From Oscillospiraceae bacterium (GTDB lineage Bacteria; Bacillota; Clostridia; Oscillospirales; Ruminococcaceae): a stretch of DNA of 18,952 bases. Below the pieces are notes generated by a model. It saw nothing but the letters and a program-made list of their open reading frames with translations. It was not told where the DNA came from and did no database searches. How positions within the stretch are numbered: position 1 is the first letter of the stretch; every line of letters begins with the position of its first letter. Shown piece by piece: positions 13,575-18,952 of this stretch. The stretch is taken from contig JAISLG010000142.1 of the NCBI GenBank assembly GCA_031260615.1, positions 1 through 18,952 of the forward strand, in the 5' to 3' direction. The translations under genes and the position numbers were made by a program.

Positions 13575-15161
13575 ATGAAAATAGCGAGTTCGGCGGTTGT
13601 ATCGAAATCTGAGTACAACCATACGGTAATAAGTTCCAGTTCGGTGAGCGTTATAACGGGTACTGCACTTCCGAGCAGTATCGGCGCGTTAAACTCAATC
13701 GGCAAAGCGGGCGTGGATACCACGAACAAGGAAACAAATACGACAAACCCCGAAGAAGCGGCAAGCGCGCAGAATACCGCGAATGCGAACGCGGCGGCAC
13801 AGGCGCAAACAGCGGCTACTGCAAACGCGAATACGGGTACGGGGGCGGCAAGCACTACTGCCACTACTGCCACTGCGGCAAGCGGCACGCCGACGATAAT
13901 CGAAACCGAGAGTACAATCGAACGCGACAAATACGGGAATATCATATCCAACCCGAGTTCGACGGTGATTACTGCGATTGAGGAAGCAGAGGGAAAAGCG
14001 GAGGAAACCCCCGCACCGAAAACCGATACTCTTGAAATCGCGGACAGCACCAAAGCATATCTCGAACAACAGGCAAAAGAACAGAAAGCCGCATACATTG
14101 CCGCCATTAAAAACGCGGCGGGTTTCGGGAAAAAGGGACGTGTGGGCGGATACAATCAATTTGGGGTACAAAAGGCAAAGGCAAGCGATTTCGGGGAGAT
14201 TACTACACCCGACAAGATGAAGTTAAAACTTATCGAATCCTTGCTTAGTAATGTCCTTGGGAAGAAAGTCAAGTTAAACCTGTTTGAGTACCCGAAAGAC
14301 CGCAATACTGCGGGGGCGACTGCGAGCGATGCAGTATTAGCCACGAACGAAGTGGGCGGAGTCGGCGGCGGCGGAACGCTAAGCGGTTGCATACCGCAAC
14401 AGTCACAGGGTACTGCGCTTAACCTGTCGGGGCTCAGCGGAATACACGGCACGGTTACGCAAGCGGCAATCGAGAAAAATGCCAATGCAATTGCGGCTGC
14501 CAGAGAACAACTCGTGAATGTTGAAACGACAGTATTCAGCGCGTCACGGTACGAGTCCGAGAGCATATCATATCAATCACAGGGGATAGTCCGCACAGAG
14601 GACGGCGGCGAGATTAAATTTGACGTTAATATGTATATGGCGAGGGAATCGGCAGTTGCCATTACGGGCTCGTATGCACGCGAGGTTGTACGGTGCGACC
14701 CTCTCGTAGTGAATTACGGCGGCAACAACACGAAACTTACGGCGGAGAAGTACGACTTTGACCTTGACCTTGACGGCAACAACGATAAAATATCGTTTGT
14801 GGGTCAGGGTAGTGGATTCCTTGCGCTTGATAAGAACGGCGACGGGAAAATCAATGACGGGTCGGAGTTATTCGGACCGCAGACGAATGACGGATTCGAG
14901 GAGTTACGCGCGTATGACCAAGACGGTAACGGTTGGATAGACGAGAACGACGATATATACAGCAAGTTACGGATATGGAGCAAGGACGAACAGGGCAACG
15001 ACCAATTGTACACGCTTAAAGAGGTAGATGTGGGCGCGATATATCTCGGCGATATATCGACAAAGTACAACCTCGGGCAAGGCGAACTCACCTCAACCAG
15101 TATATTCCTGAAAGACCACGGTGGAGCAGGTACTGTGTCGCATATCGACCTTAATATCTAA
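13575..15161 (+). CDS. Calcium-binding EF-hand-like protein of unknown function, clostridial family
   Basis: 528 residues with no signal peptide (MKIASSAVVSKSEYNH). Residues 50-115 are low-complexity Ala/Asn/Thr. A charged helical region near 155-180 precedes KLKLIESLLSNVLGKKVKLNLFEY (near 215-238). The conserved C-terminal half has ESISYQSQGIVRTEDGGEIKFDV, RCDPLVVNY and three Asp-rich calcium-type loops: DLDLDGNNDK (near 394-403), DKNGDGKINDGSELFG (near 418-433) and DQDGNGWIDENDD (near 447-459). The block FLALDKNGDGKI...ELFGPQ...LRIW matches a widespread family found in Clostridia and some Proteobacteria, to my knowledge without an assigned function. The start has AGGAGG 6 nt upstream, the best ribosome binding site here. 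Export without a signal peptide or a cytoplasmic location are both possible. A 14-bp terminator hairpin follows. Confidence 0.85.
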   Translation: MKIASSAVVSKSEYNHTVISSSSVSVITGTALPSSIGALNSIGKAGVDTTNKETNTTNPEEAASAQNTANANAAAQAQTAATANANTGTGAASTTATTATAASGTPTIIETESTIERDKYGNIISNPSSTVITAIEEAEGKAEETPAPKTDTLEIADSTKAYLEQQAKEQKAAYIAAIKNAAGFGKKGRVGGYNQFGVQKAKASDFGEITTPDKMKLKLIESLLSNVLGKKVKLNLFEYPKDRNTAGATASDAVLATNEVGGVGGGGTLSGCIPQQSQGTALNLSGLSGIHGTVTQAAIEKNANAIAAAREQLVNVETTVFSASRYESESISYQSQGIVRTEDGGEIKFDVNMYMARESAVAITGSYAREVVRCDPLVVNYGGNNTKLTAEKYDFDLDLDGNNDKISFVGQGSGFLALDKNGDGKINDGSELFGPQTNDGFEELRAYDQDGNGWIDENDDIYSKLRIWSKDEQGNDQLYTLKEVDVGAIYLGDISTKYNLGQGELTSTSIFLKDHGGAGTVSHIDLNI

Positions 15162-15176
15162 CGCAAGCAATATCGC

Positions 15177-15217
15177 AACAACCCCACCATTGCAATATGG
15201 TGGGGTTGTTTATTGAG
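15177..15217 (+). terminator. Terminator hairpin between convergent genes
   Basis: Arms aacaaccccaccat (15177-15190) and atggtggggttgtt (15197-15210) pair perfectly over 14 bp around a 6-nt loop, followed by TATTGAGATT. It lies 15 nt after the EF-hand-like gene stop. It may also stop transcription of the lipid kinase coming from the other side. No other terminator is seen for that gene. Confidence 0.75.
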
Positions 15218-15291
15218 ATTGTCAACTATTGTTTACAATACTCGGGTCACGCCGTCACGTCCGTTTCGTAAATTCATTTTCTGTTTTAAGT

Positions 15292-16266
15292 TTATGAAAC
15301 GCTCGTATCTCGTCGCCGATACCCAAGCCCTGTCGGGTCGGCAAATCGTATCGCACCCTTGATATTACGAATATGGAGTCCGCTCGTCCAAAATTGCTCC
15401 CCGTCTATACCGGCAGGGAATGCGTGGTCGGATTGTATCTGTATCTCACGGCATTTTACATACTCGAACATATTCGGGTACGCCTCGAATCCGCCGCGTG
15501 TGTATTTTAATATTGCCGGGATAAGGCGATACGGTGAGGTTTCATTGCAGAATACAACGTGCAGATAACCGTCGTCGGGGGTCGCGTGCTTGTTGCTGAA
15601 AAATACTCCGCCGTAATATCCCGCGTTTATAACGGATATGTTTGAATACTTGCCTGTACGCGGCTCACCGTCTACAAGACAAGTGTATTCGCGTGCCATT
15701 ACGTCTTTGTCGAACATTACCTTTGCTCCCGACATTACCGACAACAACCCGAATATTCTTGACTGTTGACTTGGCGATATTGCAGTCACAGCCCGATACA
15801 CCTCTTGTAACGCGTACGCCTCTATACCGACCATTACCATATTCATAGCCATCATTCCGCCGCAGTCGAGCAAATCGGTTTCGAGCATTCGGGCGGACAT
15901 TTGCCTTGGAATATCGCGGAATACGGGTTTAAGCCCCTCGCCGATTGAGCGTATATAATCGTTTGTAGTACCGTACGGGATAGCGGCAAGTTGCGTGTTC
16001 GGGTAGTCGATAATTGCGTTCAGGCAGTCGAACAGTATCCCGTCGCCGCCGACAGCATACACGCGTACGGTTTCAGTAACGGGTATCTTTTCCATAAACT
16101 TGTGGAATATAGTATGCGCCGCCCTCGGCCGTTGCGATACAGCAATTTTGAATGTATGCTCCCTCGGCATATCGGTAAACGCGGCTTCGATATCTGATAT
16201 TATTCGGGATAACAGATGTTCGCGGCGAACGAACGATACGGGGTTGATTAAAAAATAGTGTATCAA
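15292..16266 (-). CDS. Diacylglycerol/lipid kinase family protein (DAGK catalytic domain, YegS/BmrU-like)
   Basis: 324 residues from a TTG start at 16266-16264. This start is chosen because GGAGG lies 6 nt upstream and the product then begins MIHYFLINP, the usual first strand of this family. An upstream ATG at 16335 would add 23 residues encoded partly by repeat DNA. Motifs are AVGGDGILFDCLNAI (71-85, GGDG of the nucleotide site), IPYGTTNDYIRSIG (96-109, P-x-G-T-x-N-D) and AGIDGEQF near the C-terminus (DGE metal site). The third G-T position of GGDGT is Ile, a mild departure. Members phosphorylate diacylglycerol or related lipids at the membrane; the substrate is not predictable. It converges on the EF-hand-like gene and stands alone on its strand. 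Confidence 0.88.
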   Translation of the reverse strand: MIHYFLINPVSFVRREHLLSRIISDIEAAFTDMPREHTFKIAVSQRPRAAHTIFHKFMEKIPVTETVRVYAVGGDGILFDCLNAIIDYPNTQLAAIPYGTTNDYIRSIGEGLKPVFRDIPRQMSARMLETDLLDCGGMMAMNMVMVGIEAYALQEVYRAVTAISPSQQSRIFGLLSVMSGAKVMFDKDVMAREYTCLVDGEPRTGKYSNISVINAGYYGGVFFSNKHATPDDGYLHVVFCNETSPYRLIPAILKYTRGGFEAYPNMFEYVKCREIQIQSDHAFPAGIDGEQFWTSGLHIRNIKGAIRFADPTGLGYRRRDTSVS

Positions 16267-16277
16267 GATTAACCTCC
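16264..16277 (-). promoter_or_regulatory. Ribosome binding site and TTG start of the lipid kinase
   Basis: On the minus strand GGAGG, 6 nt (TTAATC), then TTG. This decides the start over the ATG at 16335, which has no such site and whose extra residues lack family similarity. Confidence 0.8.
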
Positions 16278-16328
16278 AACAATAGGCAAGGCACAAAGGG
16301 ACAACACAAAGAGAACGAGGGGCAACAA

Positions 16329-16376
16329 GGGGCAACTAAGGCAACGAGGGGCAACTAAGGCAACGAGGGGCAACGA
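16329..16376. repeat. 19-bp tandem repeat, about 2.5 units, upstream of the lipid kinase
   Basis: Two exact units of ggggcaactaaggcaacga (16329-16347 and 16348-16366) and a partial third (16367-16376). A degenerate unit precedes them from about 16315 (gaacgaggggcaacaa). It is noncoding under the TTG start and lies in the presumed leader of the lipid-kinase gene. Confidence 0.85.
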
Positions 16377-16383
16377 TTATTTC

Positions 16384-16515
16384 TTGTCCGCTTCGCGGAA
16401 GTTACGGGGGTTTGGGGGACGTTGGGGGCGTTGCCCCCAAACCCCCAGCAGGGGGCTACGCGCCCCCTGCACCCCGCGGCAGCGTGACGCTGCACCCTTG
16501 AAGCGGCGAGGACAA
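16384..16515. repeat. Cloverleaf-like palindromic element
   Basis: Outer arms ttgtccgcttc (16384-16394) pair with gaagc (16500-16504) and ggacaa (16510-16515). Inside are three hairpins: a 13-bp perfect stem (16406-16418 with 16434-16446), containing a competing 8-bp stem at 16422-16440; a 9-bp stem gcagggggc/gccccctgc (16448-16470); and a 6-bp stem gcagcg/cgctgc (16479-16493). It carries no supported gene and resembles a REP/BIME- or MITE-like short element. Together with the neighbouring repeats it accounts for the 16267-16663 gap. Confidence 0.7.
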
Positions 16516-16576
16516 CCAAATTTATTCCGAGGGTTCGTTGGGGCGAGGGCGTGTAATGCCGTTTATGGTGTTGCGG

Positions 16577-16650
16577 TATATACTCCTTATCGGCGGCACG
16601 GTGCTTCGCACTGCCGCAAAAACGCAAAGCGGTTTTTAGTGGTGTTGCGG
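16577..16650 (-). repeat. Short palindromic repeat, copy 1 (downstream of nth)
   Basis: Read on the minus strand: ccgcaacaccactaaaaa, then a hairpin (AAAAAC...GCTTTGC...GTTTTT), a second hairpin (gcggca-gtgc/gcac-tgccgc, with a 2-nt bulge), then gccgccgataaggagtatata. The same blocks in the same order form copy 2 at 17295-17439 on the opposite strand. It is flanked by 12-bp direct repeats tggtgttgcggt (16566-16577 and 16640-16651). The T-ending hairpin may terminate nth transcription. Confidence 0.8.
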
Positions 16651-16663
16651 TTGCCCCACCCAT

Positions 16664-17281
16664 TCAACCCCCCTTGCACTTATCCGCGAATACACACATA
16701 CCGCACTTCGGGTTACGCGCGGTGCATATTGTACGACCGAACGTGACCATACAATGCGAGAACCATAACCCGTCCGCGTATAATCCGCTATCCGTGAGTT
16801 GCTTTGCGAGTGCCTTTTCCGCAATAATTGGGTTGTCCGTGCCGATTAGCGCGAGCCGCCGTGTAATACGCAACAAATGCGTGTCGCAAACTACACACGG
16901 CAACCCGTATATCTCCCCCGCGAACAGATTAGCCGTTTTACGCCCGATACCCGATAATGTCGTCAGCCCGTCTATTGTATCGGGTATTCCGCCCGTTACA
17001 ATTTCCGCGCACATTGCTACAATCTGCTCCGCCTTTGTCTTGTATAATCCGCACGATTTTATTATCTCGGCAACCGCCACTACATCGGCAACGGCAAGCG
17101 CGGTAACAGTCGGGTACTCCGCGAACAGGCGCGGCGTTACCATATTAACGCGCTTGTCCGTACACTGCGCGGACAACCTCGCCGATACCAATAACTGCCA
17201 CGGCTCAGTGTAGTTTAACATACATTTTATCCGTTCGGGATACAATGTCTTGAATTTTTTGCAAATTTCTGTTATAGTCAT
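16664..17281 (-). CDS. nth: Endonuclease III (DNA glycosylase/AP lyase)
   Basis: 205 residues, the normal length. The helix-hairpin-helix LSGIGRKTANLFAGE (109-123) carries the catalytic Lys115. VCDTHLLRI (131-139) holds the catalytic Asp133; the usual VDTHV is CDTHL here. The C-terminal iron-sulfur cluster ligands are Cys186, Cys193, Cys196 and Cys202 (C-x6-C-x2-C-x5-C). The enzyme removes oxidised pyrimidines and nicks the resulting abasic site in base-excision repair. The ATG at 17281 has a consensus TATAAT 7 nt upstream, so the message may be leaderless; an AGG in those 7 nt is the only ribosome-site-like sequence. It is divergent from uvrB and flanked on both sides by copies of a palindromic repeat. 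Confidence 0.96.
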   Translation of the reverse strand: MTITEICKKFKTLYPERIKCMLNYTEPWQLLVSARLSAQCTDKRVNMVTPRLFAEYPTVTALAVADVVAVAEIIKSCGLYKTKAEQIVAMCAEIVTGGIPDTIDGLTTLSGIGRKTANLFAGEIYGLPCVVCDTHLLRITRRLALIGTDNPIIAEKALAKQLTDSGLYADGLWFSHCMVTFGRTICTARNPKCGMCVFADKCKGG

Positions 17282-17318
17282 ACAACCTATTATACCGCAA
17301 TACCACTAAAAAACGCAA
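17282..17318 (-). promoter_or_regulatory. Predicted promoter of nth, partly inside repeat copy 2
   Basis: On the minus strand TTGCGT (17318-17313), 18 nt, TATAAT (17294-17289), then 7 nt (AGGTTGT) to the ATG. The -35 and spacer lie within repeat copy 2, while the -10 is just outside it. Confidence 0.55.
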
Positions 17319-17439
17319 AGCGTTTTTGCGGGAGAGCGACTTATCGGCGGTGCAAAGGCGACTTATCAGCGGTGCAAAGCACCGTGCCGCCATAGGCGGC
17401 TGATAAACGCGGAGCGTTTGTCCCGATAAGGAGTATATA
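17295..17439 (+). repeat. Short palindromic repeat, copy 2, expanded (between nth and uvrB)
   Basis: The order is ccgcaataccactaaaaa, an 8-bp hairpin aaaaacgc/gcgttttt (17309-17327), a tandem 22-bp duplication (17336-17357 and 17358-17379, one mismatch), gcaaagcaccgtgccgcc, a hairpin gccgcc/ggcggc (17386-17400), a hairpin aaacgc/gcgttt (17405-17419), then gataaggagtatata. Compared with copy 1 it has an internal duplication and about 35 extra bases carrying two hairpins. It fills most of the 265-nt nth-uvrB gap. Confidence 0.8.
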
Positions 17440-17546
17440 ACGTATCATAAACGTATTGCCAAAATTTATTTTTTGGTTGTTTGTATGTGGACGAATATTT
17501 CAAAAAACGCGTTCTCCCCTGTTCCCTATGTTTTTTAATGGTGATT

Positions 17547-18952
17547 ATGGATTTCAAATTACATTCCTCGTATGTTCCCACGGGCGACCAACCCGCAGCG
17601 ATCGCCGCGCTTTGTGACGGACTTAGTAAGGGCTACAAAGAGCAGATATTACTCGGTGTCACGGGTTCGGGCAAGACCTTTACAGTGGCGAATATCATTG
17701 CCGAGATGAATAAACGGGAGGGGGCTCCCCGCCCTGCTCTTATACTTGCCCATAATAAAACACTTGCGGGGCAGTTATGCGCCGAATTCAGAGAGTTCTT
17801 CCCCGAAAACGCCGTTGAATACTTTGTAAGTTACTACGACTATTACCAACCGGAAGCGTATATCCCCGGCAAGGATATGTATATCGAAAAGGACAGCGCA
17901 ATCAATGACGAGATTGACCGATTACGCCACTCGGCTACCCTCGCGCTCGCCGAACGCCGCGACGTTATAATAGTTGCGTCCGTGTCCTGTATCTACGGTA
18001 TCGGTGCGCCCGAGGAATACCGCAACAATGTTATATCACTCCGACCGAATATGGAAGTCAGTCTGAAAGCGGTGATGAAACAACTCATCGTCATACAGTA
18101 CACGCGTAACGATATTGCGCTTGAACGCGGTAAGTTCCGTGTCAAAGGCGACGTTCTCGAAATATTCCCTGTCGGCGCACTTGAAAACCAAGTGCTACGC
18201 ATTGAGTTTTTCGGCGATGAAATCGACCGCATATCCGAGTTTAACAAAACCACGGGCGATGTTACGCGCCGCTTAAAGCACGTTGTAATATTCCCTGCGA
18301 GCCATTATGTAATCAACCGCGAACGACTCGAACCCTCCCTCGCCGAGATTAAACGAGAATGTGAGGAACGGGTAGAATACTTCTCCGAAAACCATAAACT
18401 TATTGAGGCACAGCGTATCGCCGAACGGACAATGTACGACATTGAAATGCTGCGCGAAACGGGTATGTGTAAGGGTATCGAAAACTACTCGCGTATCCTT
18501 AACGGCAAACCGCCGGGGAGTACCCCTGTTACGCTTATCGACCACTTTCCGAAAGATTTTTTGATGTTCGCGGATGAGAGCCACGTTTCGTTGCCGCAAG
18601 TGCGCGGTATGCACGGCGGCGATAAAGGACGAAAAACAAACTTGGTTGAATACGGGTTTCGACTTCCGTCAGCGTTCGACAACAGACCGCTTGACTTTAC
18701 GGAGTTTCTGGCTAAACTAAATCAGGTAATTTATGTCAGCGCAACCCCCGCGGATTTTGAGAAGTCGCGTGCCGCGCAGATTGCCGAGCAGTTAATCCGC
18801 CCCACGGGGTTACTCGACCCGATAATATCCGTGCGCCCAACAGCAGGGCAGATTGAGGATTTGCTATCGGAGATAAATACGCGTATCGTTAAGGGCGAGA
18901 AGATACTTGTCGTCACCCTTACCAAAAAAATGGCGGAGGATTTGACCGATTA
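17547..18952 (+). CDS. uvrB: Excinuclease ABC subunit B, partial (C-terminus beyond right edge)
   Basis: 468 residues are present of a usual 650-670. It begins [19 protein letters not shown], the standard UvrB N-terminus. Walker A GVTGSGKT is at 37-44, the beta-hairpin region [16 protein letters not shown] is near 92-107, the Walker B region FADESH and [10 protein letters not shown] follow. UvrB is the helicase-like damage-verification subunit that loads with UvrA and recruits UvrC in nucleotide-excision repair. The ATG at 17547 fits the family start; in-frame ATG at 17538 and GTG at 17541 would add two or three residues. No clear ribosome binding site precedes any of them. TTGGTT (17473) with TATTTC (17496) is a weak promoter guess. 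It is divergent from nth, so two DNA repair genes share this intergenic region. Confidence 0.97.
   Translation, partial: MDFKLHSSYVPTGDQPAAIAALCDGLSKGYKEQILLGVTGSGKTFTVANIIAEMNKREGAPRPALILAHNKTLAGQLCAEFREFFPENAVEYFVSYYDYYQPEAYIPGKDMYIEKDSAINDEIDRLRHSATLALAERRDVIIVASVSCIYGIGAPEEYRNNVISLRPNMEVSLKAVMKQLIVIQYTRNDIALERGKFRVKGDVLEIFPVGALENQVLRIEFFGDEIDRISEFNKTTGDVTRRLKHVVIFPASHYVINRERLEPSLAEIKRECEERVEYFSENHKLIEAQRIAERTMYDIEMLRETGMCKGIENYSRILNGKPPGSTPVTLIDHFPKDFLMFADESHVSLPQVRGMHGGDKGRKTNLVEYGFRLPSAFDNRPLDFTEFLAKLNQVIYVSATPADFEKSRAAQIAEQLIRPTGLLDPIISVRPTAGQIEDLLSEINTRIVKGEKILVVTLTKKMAEDLTD

Noticed and set aside
16355..16746. Open frames on both strands across the palindromic repeat region
   Set aside because: They arise from GC-rich repeats and the end of nth, lack ribosome binding sites and give low-complexity Arg/Pro-rich products.
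16577..17439. Insertion sequence or composite transposon carrying nth
   Set aside because: No transposase gene is present between or next to the repeat copies, and nth is an ordinary chromosomal gene next to uvrB.

Overview
The window looks like a chromosomal stretch from a Bacillota bacterium, probably a Clostridia-type anaerobe. The evidence is strong AGGAGG-type ribosome binding sites, occasional TTG starts, a short three-domain MetH, sodium-pump decarboxylase subunits of the OadG/OadB type, a PdaB-like deacetylase, a clostridial-type EF-hand-like protein of unknown function, and a lipoprotein with a Thr/Ser/Glu linker. The family-level placement is inference; no rRNA or other phylogenetic marker was used.

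Left block, 1-12033, all on the minus strand and read from high to low coordinates. A secreted C39-like cysteine-peptidase-type protein (12033-10738) and a lipoprotein (10725-10012) form a close pair. Next come the gamma (9776-9234) and beta (9083-7839) subunits of a Na+-pumping decarboxylase, a small two-helix membrane protein (7762-7412), a 9-bp tandem-repeat array, a short cobalamin-dependent methionine synthase (7208-4800) and a CorC/HlyC-type CBS membrane protein (4717-3389). A putative four-gene operon follows: larB, a Bax-inhibitor-1 family membrane protein, larC, and the N-terminus of a CbiM/NikM nickel transporter subunit that runs off the left edge. LarB and LarC build the nickel-pincer nucleotide cofactor and the CbiM-type protein would import the metal; larA and larE are not in the window.

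Middle block, 12284-15161, plus strand: a PdaB-like polysaccharide deacetylase with a long disordered tail, a strong terminator, a promoter region with a Pho-box-like direct repeat, and a 528-residue protein with calcium-binding loops.

Right block: a diacylglycerol-kinase-family lipid kinase (minus, TTG start), about 400 bp of tandem and palindromic repeats, endonuclease III (minus), then divergent uvrB (plus), which runs off the right edge.

The most interesting non-coding signals are: three genes (larB, corC-like, nth) whose consensus -10 box lies only 6-7 nt before the ATG, predicting leaderless mRNAs; oppositely oriented copies of one short palindromic repeat flanking nth, one of which overlaps the predicted -35 of nth; a cloverleaf-like palindromic element beside them; and the Pho-box-like repeat.
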